From: CAYSPU01 sp964432995
GTDB lineage: Bacteria > Verrucomicrobiota > Verrucomicrobiia > Limisphaerales > JAHDYP01
DNA length: 10,375 nt
Assembly: GCA_964432995.1 (NCBI GenBank)
Contig: CAYSPU010000212.1
Coordinates: 1-10,375, forward strand
Direction of reading: 5' to 3'
Positions 1 through 5,996 of this stretch are shown here, in pieces (the first letter of the stretch is position 1; every line of letters starts with the position of its first letter). The notes below the pieces were generated by a model. The model saw only the letters and a list, made by a program, of their open reading frames with translations, was not told the DNA's origin and did no database searches. Position numbers and translations under genes: made by a program.

Positions 1-1098
1 AATGTGCCCTTTCTGAACCTGGCCGCCCAGCACGCCTCCTTGCGCGACGAACTCCTCCCCGTCGTGGAAAGCACCTTGGCCAGCGGCCATTTCATCCTCG
101 GCCCCAACGTCCGCTCCCTCGAATCCGAAATCGCCAGCCTGACCCGCACCCGCTTCGCTGTCGGAGTCAACTCCGGATCCGACGCCCTGCTCCTGGCCCT
201 TCGCGCCCTGAACATCGGCCCCGGCGACGAAGTGATCACCTCGCCCTTCACCTACATTGCCCCGGCGGAAGCAGTCCATATCGTGGGCGCCCGCATCGTG
301 TTCGCCGACGTCGACCCCGCCACTTTCAATCTCGACCCCGCCAGCGTGGCCCCGCGCATCAACTCCCGCACCAAGGCCCTCCTCCCCATCCACCTCTTCG
401 GCCAGGCCGCCCCCATGGACCAACTCCTCACCCTCGCCGCCACTCAGGGAATCCCCATCGTGGAAGACTGCGCTCAGGCCATCGGCGCCACCTATCGATC
501 CCAGCCTGTGGGCGGCATCGGCTGCCTCGGCTGCTTCAGCTTCTACCCCACCAAAAACCTCGGTGCCGATGGCGACGGCGGCATGGTCGTCACCAACGAC
601 GAGTCCCTGGACCACGCCCTGCGCATGCTCCGCGTCCATGGCATCGAACGCCGCTACTACCACGATCTCCACGGCTATAACTCGCGTCTCGACGAACTTC
701 AGGCCGCCATCCTCCGCGTCAAACTCGGACATCTCGCCGCCTGGAACCAGCGCCGCGCCGCCATCGCCCGCCGCTACACCGAAGGCCTCCGCGACCTCCC
801 GCTGGTCACCCCCACCATCGCCCGGGCCAACAACCACGTCTTCCACGTCTATGCCCTCCTCAGCCCCCGGCGCGACGCCCTGCAACAACACCTCGCCGAC
901 CGGGGTGTGCCCACCATCATCTACTACCCCTTGCCCCTCCACTTGCAGAAGGTCTATGCCGACCTGGGATACCGCCGTGGCGACTTCCCCGTCGCCGAAG
1001 ACCTCGCCCGCCGCATCCTCCCCTTGCCCATGTACCCCGAACTGACGGACGCGCAGGTCGACTACGTGATCGAGACCATTCGATGTTTCCCGGGGTGA
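1..1098 (+). CDS. DegT/DnrJ/EryC1/StrS family PLP-dependent sugar aminotransferase (5' end outside the window)
   Basis: Members move an amino group, usually from glutamate, to a keto-sugar nucleotide for surface polysaccharide or secondary-metabolite synthesis, in the cytoplasm. Counting from the GTG at 4, the protein shows NSGSDAL (56-62, cofactor phosphate binding), VEDCAQAIGA (153-162, Asp155 facing the pyridine nitrogen) and FSFYPTKNLGADGDGG (178-193), where Lys184 is the expected Schiff-base lysine. The C-terminal half keeps the family features HGIERRYYHDLHGYNSRLDELQAA and FHVYALL. About 365 residues is close to full length. Codon 1 (Asn) is in frame with no stop, and homologues commonly begin M-N-V-P-F-L, so the true start is probably the codon just left of the window and GTG at 4 an internal valine. 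The ATG at 2-4 is in another frame. Codons end strongly in C (GCC, CTC, CCC), unlike the gene at 2588. The sugar substrate cannot be told from sequence. Family call very secure. Confidence 0.93.
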   Translation, partial: NVPFLNLAAQHASLRDELLPVVESTLASGHFILGPNVRSLESEIASLTRTRFAVGVNSGSDALLLALRALNIGPGDEVITSPFTYIAPAEAVHIVGARIVFADVDPATFNLDPASVAPRINSRTKALLPIHLFGQAAPMDQLLTLAATQGIPIVEDCAQAIGATYRSQPVGGIGCLGCFSFYPTKNLGADGDGGMVVTNDESLDHALRMLRVHGIERRYYHDLHGYNSRLDELQAAILRVKLGHLAAWNQRRAAIARRYTEGLRDLPLVTPTIARANNHVFHVYALLSPRRDALQQHLADRGVPTIIYYPLPLHLQKVYADLGYRRGDFPVAEDLARRILPLPMYPELTDAQVDYVIETIRCFPG

Positions 1099-1171
1099 GG
1101 ACGGCGAGTTCCGATTGCGAAACGCTCCCCAGCCTGCCCTCATAGCGAGGCATGCCCTCCCCCCATCCCTC

Positions 1172-1187
1172 CCGCCGCACGCGGCGG
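1172..1187. terminator. Small GC hairpin between convergent genes
   Basis: CCGCCG (1172-1177) and CGGCGG (1182-1187) form a perfect six-pair stem with a four-base loop, in the 121-base gap between the two convergent genes. A weaker hairpin lies upstream (TGCCCTC at 1135-1141 with GAGGCA at 1147-1152, one bulge). Neither is followed by a T-run on either strand, so this is at best a weak bidirectional or Rho-assisted terminator. The rest of the gap shows nothing. Confidence 0.25.
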
Positions 1188-1219
1188 CGTCGAATCACCA
1201 GCACCCTGCGGGCTGGGGC

Positions 1220-2299
1220 TCACGAACCGGCTGGCTTGGTCGCAGCCTGGCGGACGGCGCGGATCAGCACCCGGGTGGGATGGTTCAGTTCCATGGCCTC
1301 AGCCTCATGGAACGTCACCCAGCGGTGTTCCTGGGCCTCATCGTTGAGGCGGACCTCGCCGTCCGCGCGGGAGTGGCAGACGTAGTTCAAGAGCACGAAA
1401 TGCGCGGGGCGATAGAACTCCCGCGAGTCGATGCAGTCCTGCACCAACACAAACTGGATGTCTTCAACATTCAGGTTGGTCTCCTCGAGCAGTTCCCGGC
1501 GGAGGGCGGTTTCGGCGGTTTCCCCTCGCTGGATCTTGCCTCCCGGAATTCCCCATAGATTCGACCATTTGTGGGTGCGAACGAGCAGCACCCGGTCGTC
1601 CGGCCCAAAGACCAAACCCCCGACAGTGACGATCGGGAACGGGTGATCGGCCTGGGCGACGGCGGCCGGGTGGGGCCAGTCGTGTTCCAGGAGGCGGCGA
1701 AACTCCCCCAGATGCTCGACGATCAGGTCCGGCCCGCTGGCGCGCAGTTGGTCCAGCCGGTTGTAGCCCGTCAGCACGGCGCAGGCGTGAATCCCCCCCG
1801 CGTGGGCCGTGTCGATATCATGCTGCATGTCGCCGACGAAGACCGTCTCATCGGGATTCAGGCCATGGTTGCCCAGGATCTCGTGGATCTTGCGGCGCTT
1901 GTCCAACACGCCGAGGTAGGTGGCTTCGAAGTAGCTGCCGAAGCCGTTCGCGCCTGACTGCACCCGGAAGTGTTCTTCCGGCACCGTGGTAAGCAGGAAG
2001 AGGCGCCGGTTGGTCTGCCGACAGAACTCGAGGAAGGCGCGGGCGTGGGGCAATTCGCGGATCGTGTGTTGGATCTGGCGATAGTAGGAGTGGAACCAGA
2101 GTTCGAGTTGGTAGTCCGGAATGCCCGGCAGCACCCGCCGGTAGTAGTCGGGGAACGGGAGGCTGAACTCGGTGCGGAACCGCTCGAGGGTGATCTCGGG
2201 CAAGCCCGCCTGCTGGAAGACGTGGTTGGTCGCCTCCCAGACCGCGGGGAGGTCGTCGACCAGCGTTCCCGACCAGTCCAGCAAGACATTGCGGATCAC
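1220..2299 (-). CDS. Fused HAD-family hydrolase and Nudix hydrolase
   Basis: This 359-residue protein joins two hydrolases. Residues 1-205 are a phosphoglycolate-phosphatase-like HAD domain: motif I DWSGTLVDD (Asp8 nucleophile), a helical cap about 20-85, motif II LLTTVPEE (about 102-109), a motif III lysine in LDKRRK (132-137) and motif IV VGDMQHD (155-161). Residues about 221-352 are a Nudix domain with box GKIQRGE...RRELLEETNL (254-276); it matches GX5EX7REUXEEXGU except that Asn replaces the last Gly. Nudix enzymes cleave nucleoside-diphosphate-linked compounds; HAD phosphatases remove phosphate from small metabolites. The pairing suggests sequential or house-cleaning hydrolysis of a nucleotide derivative; substrate unknown. 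In motif I the usual second Asp (general acid/base) is Ser10; phosphonatases also lack it (DWAGT), though nothing else here marks a phosphonatase. The GTG at 2299 is chosen because homology begins right there (IRNVLLDW); the frame is open to 2497, and an ATG at 2374 would add a 25-residue leader unlike the family. No clear Shine-Dalgarno site. Confidence 0.88.
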   Translation of the reverse strand: MIRNVLLDWSGTLVDDLPAVWEATNHVFQQAGLPEITLERFRTEFSLPFPDYYRRVLPGIPDYQLELWFHSYYRQIQHTIRELPHARAFLEFCRQTNRRLFLLTTVPEEHFRVQSGANGFGSYFEATYLGVLDKRRKIHEILGNHGLNPDETVFVGDMQHDIDTAHAGGIHACAVLTGYNRLDQLRASGPDLIVEHLGEFRRLLEHDWPHPAAVAQADHPFPIVTVGGLVFGPDDRVLLVRTHKWSNLWGIPGGKIQRGETAETALRRELLEETNLNVEDIQFVLVQDCIDSREFYRPAHFVLLNYVCHSRADGEVRLNDEAQEHRWVTFHEAEAMELNHPTRVLIRAVRQAATKPAGS

Positions 2300-2415
2300 G
2301 TCCGCAGAGTAGAGGCACTCGACTCGGGTCGGCAACCGTGAATCGCCGACTTGTCCTATTTCCCACGGCGGCATTCCGGGGAGCGAAGCGGCGTTCTCCG
2401 GGAGAAGATCCTGTC

Positions 2416-2451
2416 TGCAAAACTTTGTTGCACCTGCAACAAAGTTTTGCA
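2416..2451. repeat. Perfect 36-base inverted repeat (17-base arms, 2-base centre)
   Basis: The left arm TGCAAAACTTTGTTGCA (2416-2432) is the exact reverse complement of the right arm TGCAACAAAGTTTTGCA (2435-2451), separated by CC. Each arm also starts and ends in TGCAA/TTGCA, so it reads as two adjacent operator-like sites. It is much richer in A and T than its surroundings. The 8-mer TGTTGCAC inside it (2426-2433) recurs at 2488-2495 in the smaller palindrome. It lies between divergent 5' ends, so it is unlikely to be a simple terminator. It could be a binding site for a dimeric or tetrameric repressor acting on one or both genes, or a dispersed palindromic repeat. The repeat itself is certain; its role is open. 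Confidence 0.9.
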
Positions 2452-2488
2452 CGCATTGACGCGGCCGGATTCCGAGGTGCTGCAGCCT

Positions 2489-2498
2489 GTTGCACAAC
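2489..2498. promoter_or_regulatory. Small palindrome sharing TGTTGCAC with the 36-base repeat
   Basis: GTTG (2489-2492) and CAAC (2495-2498) are inverted around CA. With the preceding T it repeats TGTTGCAC from the large palindrome, 62 bases start to start (2426 versus 2488), close to six helical turns. This may be a second, weaker site for the same protein. The match is only eight bases and could be chance. Confidence 0.3.
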
Positions 2499-2587
2499 GG
2501 CCGGGGCGCGCTCAGGCACGCCTCCTGGCGGGCAAGTTGGAGGCAAATCTCCTTGTCGTTCCGCCAACCTCCGGACAGTCTTCACGC

Positions 2588-3970
2588 ATGAAGACCATCG
2601 CTGCGGTGCCGTTCTGGATGGCGGGTGCGATCGCCTTGCAGGCGGCGGGGCGGACGGCGCTGGACCGGTACGTCGCGGCGCCGGACCCGGCCTATTCCTG
2701 GCGGCTGGTGGACACGCTGGGGAGCGAGCAGACGAAGACGTTTCTGCTGGAGCTGACTTCGCAGACCTGGCTGACCACGAACGAGGTGGATCGCCCGCAG
2801 TGGAAACACTGGTTGCTGGTCGCGCGCCCGCCGGAGGTCGAGCACCCGACCGCGCTCCTGTTCATCGGGGGCGGCAGCAACGAGAAGCCGGCACCCAAGG
2901 GGATTGACGAGAACCTGACGCGCATCGCCGTGGCGACGCGCTCGATCGTCGCGGAGCTGCGCAACGTGCCGAACCAGCCATTGGTGTTTGCGAATGACGG
3001 CGAGAAACGGGTCGAGGACTCGCTGATTGCCTACACGTGGGACAAGTTTCTGCGGACGGGCGACGCGCGTTGGCCGGCGCGGCTGCCGATGACCAAGAGC
3101 GCCGTGCGGGCATTGGACACGCTCACGGCGTTTTGCGCGGGGCCGGAGGCCGGGGGGCTGTCGGTGACCTCGTTCGTCGTGGCGGGCGGATCGAAACGCG
3201 GGTGGACCACGTGGACGACGGCAGCGGTGGACCGTCGAGTGGTGGCAATCATGCCGGTGGTGATCGACCTGTTGAACATCGAGCCTTCGTTCATCCATCA
3301 CTTCGAGGCGTATGGTTTCTACGCACCGGCCGTGGACGACTACACCAAGGCCGGCATCATGGAGTGGCAGGGGACGCCCGAGTACCGGCGGCTCATGAAG
3401 ATCGAGGAGCCCTACGAGTATCGGGATCGGCTGAAGCTCCCGAAGTTCATCATCAACGCGACGGGCGACCAGTTCTTCCTGCCGGACTCGAGCCAGTTCT
3501 ATTTCGATGATCTGCCCGGGGTGAAGTACCTGCGCTACGTCCCGAACGCCGATCACTCGCTGAAGGAGACGGACGCGTTCGAGACCCTGGCGACCTGCTA
3601 CGCCGCGGTGCTCGAAGGTTCCGCGCTGCCGCGCTTCCGCTGGAAGGCGGACCGGAAAGGAACGCTCAGGGTGGAGGCCGAGACCCGGCCGACGGCGGTC
3701 AAGCTCTGGCAGGCCCACAACCCGGATGCGCGCGACTTCCGACTGGACACGCTGGGCAAAGCGTGGAAGTGCACGGATCTGCCGGTAACCGAGGACGGCA
3801 TTTACGTCGTGCGGGCGGAGAAACCCGCCAAGGGGTGGACGGCGTTCCTGGTGGAGCTGACGTTTCCGCATCCGGGCGGACCGGCACCGTTCAAGTTCAC
3901 CACCGGCGTGCAGGTGGTGCCCGAGGCCAAACCGTTCCGCTTCAAGCCATCCAAGGCGCCGCGGAGGTGA
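2588..3970 (+). CDS. PhoPQ-activated pathogenicity-related (PqaA-type) alpha/beta hydrolase, exported
   Basis: A 460-residue protein of the PhoPQ_related family (Pfam PF10142), named after Salmonella PqaA, a PhoP-regulated gene. The enzymatic substrate of the family is not established. Residues 1-21 look like a signal peptide (Lys2, a hydrophobic run IAAVPFWMAGAIALQAA), so the protein is probably periplasmic or secreted. The family start ALDRYVAAPDPAYSWRLV follows directly. The hydrolase nucleophile elbow is GGSKRGW (Ser202), with likely acid Asp294 in ATGDQFF and His323 in NADHSL. Residues about 351-460 form a C-terminal all-beta domain usual in this family. The ATG at 2588 is chosen because it opens the signal peptide; the frame continues upstream to 2351 but that part has no recognisable sequence and includes the 36-base palindrome. 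No Shine-Dalgarno site is obvious. The next gene starts 53 bases downstream on the same strand, suggesting cotranscription. No PhoP box was identified. Confidence 0.9.
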   Translation: MKTIAAVPFWMAGAIALQAAGRTALDRYVAAPDPAYSWRLVDTLGSEQTKTFLLELTSQTWLTTNEVDRPQWKHWLLVARPPEVEHPTALLFIGGGSNEKPAPKGIDENLTRIAVATRSIVAELRNVPNQPLVFANDGEKRVEDSLIAYTWDKFLRTGDARWPARLPMTKSAVRALDTLTAFCAGPEAGGLSVTSFVVAGGSKRGWTTWTTAAVDRRVVAIMPVVIDLLNIEPSFIHHFEAYGFYAPAVDDYTKAGIMEWQGTPEYRRLMKIEEPYEYRDRLKLPKFIINATGDQFFLPDSSQFYFDDLPGVKYLRYVPNADHSLKETDAFETLATCYAAVLEGSALPRFRWKADRKGTLRVEAETRPTAVKLWQAHNPDARDFRLDTLGKAWKCTDLPVTEDGIYVVRAEKPAKGWTAFLVELTFPHPGGPAPFKFTTGVQVVPEAKPFRFKPSKAPRR

Positions 3971-4012
3971 ACGCCCGGGTCCCCGCAGGGCGGGGCGCGA
4001 CTGCGCGAGACC

Positions 4013-4018
4013 GGGGGA
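4013..4018 (+). promoter_or_regulatory. Purine-rich ribosome binding site candidate
   Basis: GGGGGA lies 5 bases before the ATG at 4024 and 8 before the overlapping ATG at 4027. The spacing favours 4027 slightly, but both give the same protein apart from one methionine. Confidence 0.35.
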
Positions 4019-4023
4019 CTGGG

Positions 4024-5031
4024 ATGATGGAGCGCGATCGCCCATTGAGAATTGGTGTCCTGGGGGCGGCGCGTATCGTCCCGATGGCCGTCGTCCGGCC
4101 GGCCCGCGCCGTGCCGGAGGTGCGCGTCGTGGCCCTCGCGGCGCGCGACCCTGCCCGCGCCCGGGCCTTCGCGCAGCGCCACGGGATTCCGCGCGTTCAC
4201 GACACCTACGACGCATTGGTTCGCGATCCGGAACTGGATGCGGTGTACATTCCCCTCCCCAACGGGCTGCATGCCGAGTGGTCGATCCGGGCCCTGCAGG
4301 CGGGAAAGCACGTGCTCTGCGAAAAGCCGCTGGCCGCGAACGCCGAGGAAGCGCGACGGATGGCCAAGGTGGCCGCTGACTCAGGTCGGCTCTTGATCGA
4401 GGCCTTCCACTATCGGTACCACCCGCTCCTGGCGCGGATGCAGGAGGTGGTTGAGGGCGGGGAATTGGGAACGATCCGGCACCTTGAGGCCCAGTTCTGC
4501 GTGCCGTTGCTCGAGCCTGGCAATATCCGCTACCGCTACGATCTGGCGGGAGGTGCGACGATGGATGTTGGGTGCTACGCGGTGAACATCCTCCGTTGCC
4601 TGGCGCGGGCGGAGCCGGAGGTGATCGCGGCTCGGTCGAGGCTGGCCTCCGCGCAGGTGGACCGGTATATGGAAGCCGACCTGAGGTTCCCGGACGGCCG
4701 CACGGGGCGGATCGTCTGTTCGCTGTTTTCGCGGATTCTCTTCCGTTCGCGGGCCGTGGTTCGTGGCGATCGTGGCGAGTTGCGTGTCAGCGGTCCCTTC
4801 CATCCCCAGTTGTATCACCGGTTTGAGGTTTGTGTCGGGGGTGCGGTCCGCACGGAGCGGTTTCCTGGAGAGACCACCTTCACCCACCAGTTGCGGGCGT
4901 TCGCCAAAGCGGTGCGGGGGGAGGCGGTGATGGCGACCGATGCCGCGGACGCGATCGCGAACCTGCGGGTGATCGACGCAATCTACGAGAAGTCCGGGCT
5001 CAAGCGCCGGGGGATGCCGTCACCGGGGTAA
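4024..5031 (+). CDS. Gfo/Idh/MocA family NAD(P)-dependent oxidoreductase
   Basis: A 335-residue cytoplasmic oxidoreductase, typical length for the family, whose members oxidise or reduce sugars, inositols and diols with NAD(P). The N-terminal Rossmann fold opens with RIGVLGAARIVP (9-20). VYIPLPNGLHAEWSIRAL (74-91) leads to the signature CEKPLA (99-104), with the conserved Lys101. EAFHYRYHP (126-134) and GGATMDVGCYAVN (176-188) are the active-site segments of the C-terminal half. The pattern resembles the dihydrodiol dehydrogenase/glucose-fructose oxidoreductase branch more than inositol dehydrogenase, but the substrate cannot be assigned. It has no export signal, so it is not the periplasmic glucose-fructose type. 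It follows the PqaA-type gene closely and is probably in one operon with it; a carbohydrate-processing pair is plausible but unproven. The frame is open upstream to 3763, inside the previous gene, so that extension is not believed. Confidence 0.92.
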   Translation: MMERDRPLRIGVLGAARIVPMAVVRPARAVPEVRVVALAARDPARARAFAQRHGIPRVHDTYDALVRDPELDAVYIPLPNGLHAEWSIRALQAGKHVLCEKPLAANAEEARRMAKVAADSGRLLIEAFHYRYHPLLARMQEVVEGGELGTIRHLEAQFCVPLLEPGNIRYRYDLAGGATMDVGCYAVNILRCLARAEPEVIAARSRLASAQVDRYMEADLRFPDGRTGRIVCSLFSRILFRSRAVVRGDRGELRVSGPFHPQLYHRFEVCVGGAVRTERFPGETTFTHQLRAFAKAVRGEAVMATDAADAIANLRVIDAIYEKSGLKRRGMPSPG

Positions 5032-5053
5032 GAGGTTGTTCTGTCGAAATCGG

Positions 5054-5135
5054 GACACCCTCGGGGGCAACGGTGTTGCCCGCCCACCGGGTGGGGTGGG
5101 CGCATCTCCAAGATACGCCCCGCACCCGAGGTGTC
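5054..5135. repeat. Cloverleaf-like inverted-repeat element, possible structured RNA or 3' UTR element
   Basis: An outer stem pairs GACACCCTCGGG (5054-5065) with CCCGAGGTGTC (5125-5135), eleven pairs with one bulged C. Inside it are two perfect hairpins: GGGCAAC-GGT-GTTGCCC (5065-5081) and CGCCCACC (5081-5088) with GGTGGGCG (5095-5102), loop GGGTGG. Bases 5065 and 5081 are each shared by two helices, so one helix end must fray. A weaker third arm is ATCT-CCA-AGAT (5104-5114). It is not a tRNA: the outer stem is too long and there is no T-loop consensus. No T-run follows, so it is not a canonical intrinsic terminator. It lies downstream of the oxidoreductase stop and upstream of the likely promoter of the next gene, so it may be part of a 3' UTR, an independent small RNA, or a dispersed repeat. 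Confidence 0.55.
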
Positions 5136-5147
5136 GGCGGAAGACGT

Positions 5148-5176
5148 TTGACCCCTGGGCAGACGGGGCGGATACT
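5148..5176 (+). promoter_or_regulatory. Sigma-70-like promoter for the UPF0173 gene
   Basis: TTGACC (5148-5153, five of six to TTGACA) and GATACT (5171-5176, four of six to TATAAT) are separated by exactly 17 bases. A start near 5183 would give a leader of about 43 bases before the ATG at 5226. It may drive the following ilvD as well. The match is good for a GC-rich genome, but a single hit can be chance. Confidence 0.45.
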
Positions 5177-5225
5177 CCTGCTCGATCGGCACACGATGCT
5201 CGGCGACGACCGTCTTTCTGCATCG

Positions 5226-5906
5226 ATGAAAGTCACGTACTACGGGCACTCCTGTTTTGCGGTCGAGGCGGCCGGTAGGAGGCTGTTGTTCGACCCTTTT
5301 GTCAGCGCCAACGAACTAGCGAGCGGCATCGACGTCGAGCATATCGGTGCGGATTACATCTTCCTGTCGCACGGCCACGCGGACCACGTGGCCGACGCGG
5401 TGGCGATTGCGCTTTGGACCAAGGCACAGGTGCTCTGCAATTTCGAGTTGTCGTTGTGGTTGGCAAAGCAGGGGGTGAAGAACGTGCTGGCGATGAACCA
5501 CGGGGGCACGGCCCGGCTCGAGGTGGGGAAGGCCAAGATGGTGCCCGCGGTGCATTCCAGCAGCCTGCCGGACGGCAGCTACGGCGGCAACCCGTGCGGT
5601 TGGGTCATCACCGCCTCCGAGGGCAATTTCTACTATGCCGGCGACACCGCGCTGACCACGGACATGAAGATCATCGGGGAAACCACCCGACTCCGCTTTG
5701 CGGCTCTGCCGATCGGCGACACGTTCACGATGGGCGTGGACGATGCGGTGGTGGCGGCGGAATGGGTGGGGTGCAGCCACGTGTTGGGAGTGCACTACGA
5801 TACTTCCCCGCCCATCCGCATCGATGCCCGGGCCGCGCTCGAGCGTTTTGCCCGGGCGGGCAAGACCCTCCACCTGGTGCCCATTGGCGGCAGCGTCAAC
5901 CTGTAG
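5226..5906 (+). CDS. UPF0173 family metal-dependent hydrolase (metallo-beta-lactamase fold, UlaG-like)
   Basis: A 226-residue protein, the usual length of UPF0173, beginning with the family's MKVTYYGHSCF. These are cytoplasmic metallo-beta-lactamase-fold proteins related to UlaG (L-ascorbate-6-phosphate lactonase); the reaction of UPF0173 members is generally unknown. Metal ligands are visible: His49-x-His51-x-Asp53-His54 in SHGHADH, His110 in AVHSSS, Asp140 in AGDTAL and His190 in GVHYDT, a complete dinuclear set. The N-terminal GHS (7-9) is also typical. The ATG at 5226 is preferred over an in-frame ATG at 5196 because the fold starts there; no Shine-Dalgarno sequence precedes it. ilvD follows 90 bases downstream on the same strand, so cotranscription is possible, though no functional link to branched-chain amino acid synthesis is known. 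Confidence 0.93.
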   Translation: MKVTYYGHSCFAVEAAGRRLLFDPFVSANELASGIDVEHIGADYIFLSHGHADHVADAVAIALWTKAQVLCNFELSLWLAKQGVKNVLAMNHGGTARLEVGKAKMVPAVHSSSLPDGSYGGNPCGWVITASEGNFYYAGDTALTTDMKIIGETTRLRFAALPIGDTFTMGVDDAVVAAEWVGCSHVLGVHYDTSPPIRIDARAALERFARAGKTLHLVPIGGSVNL

Positions 5907-5927
5907 ACGGCAAACCGAGCGTGACAT

Positions 5928-5942
5928 TCCTCCGGGGGAGGA
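5928..5942. repeat. Short hairpin ahead of ilvD
   Basis: TCCTCC (5928-5933) and GGAGGA (5937-5942) pair perfectly around a GGG loop, in the 90-base gap between the UPF0173 gene and ilvD. In an RNA spanning both genes it could stall ribosomes or slow decay. It is too small and lacks a T-run to be a terminator, and no leader peptide rich in branched-chain codons is seen. Confidence 0.3.
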
Positions 5943-5983
5943 CTACAGAATCACCCGCTTTCCCGCCGGATGATTCGGTGGGT

Positions 5984-5990
5984 GGAGAGA
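5984..5990 (+). promoter_or_regulatory. Ribosome binding site that fixes the ilvD start
   Basis: GGAGAGA ends six bases before the ATG at 5997 (GGAG is nine bases away). It supports this start over the ATG at 5970, which would add nine residues unlike the family N-terminus. Confidence 0.6.
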
Positions 5991-5996
5991 GAACCT

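Larger units (their letters stand above)
2300..2587. promoter_or_regulatory. Divergent intergenic region
   Basis: This 288-base region separates the 5' ends of the HAD-Nudix gene (-) and the PqaA-type gene (+), so it should hold both promoters. No convincing -35/-10 pair is visible on either strand; TTGACG at 2456-2461 has no -10 at the right spacing. What stands out is a perfect inverted repeat at 2416-2451 (listed separately), a smaller site GTTG-CA-CAAC at 2489-2498, and TTCTCC-G-GGAGAA at 2394-2406. Open frames crossing the region on both strands look like chance extensions, lacking recognisable domains. Confidence 0.5.
5032..5225. other. Intergenic region with structured element and promoter
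   Basis: These 194 bases hold a multi-branched inverted-repeat structure at 5054-5135 and a promoter-like pair at 5148-5176, both listed separately. Small frames on both strands here resemble no family and are regarded as chance. Confidence 0.5.

Noticed and set aside
257..1045. A 262-residue plus-strand frame inside the aminotransferase
   Set aside because: Low-complexity Ser/Pro/Ala composition typical of a shifted frame of a GC-rich gene; the aminotransferase frame carries all family motifs.
2456..2484. TTGACG as a -35 box for the PqaA-type gene
   Set aside because: No -10-like hexamer is present at 16-18 bases; the positions hold GC-rich sequence.
2300..2497. N-terminal extension of the HAD-Nudix gene to the ATG at 2497
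   Set aside because: HAD homology begins within three residues of the GTG at 2299; the upstream part has no recognisable domain and would place the palindrome in coding sequence.
2351..2587. N-terminal extension of the PqaA-type gene
   Set aside because: The signal peptide begins at 2588, and the extension crosses the perfect palindrome and resembles no protein family.
2582..4216. A 544-residue open frame on the minus strand opposite the PqaA-type gene
   Set aside because: It is Arg/Pro-rich with no recognisable motif, and lies opposite genes with clear families; long antisense frames are expected in GC-rich coding DNA.
5054..5135. A tRNA or an integron attC site
   Set aside because: The outer stem is 11 pairs rather than 7, with no T-loop consensus or anticodon-arm arrangement, and the attC core sequences are not present.
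4830..5225. Upstream open frame in phase with the UPF0173 gene
   Set aside because: It overlaps the oxidoreductase in another frame, and the family's N-terminus is exactly at 5226.
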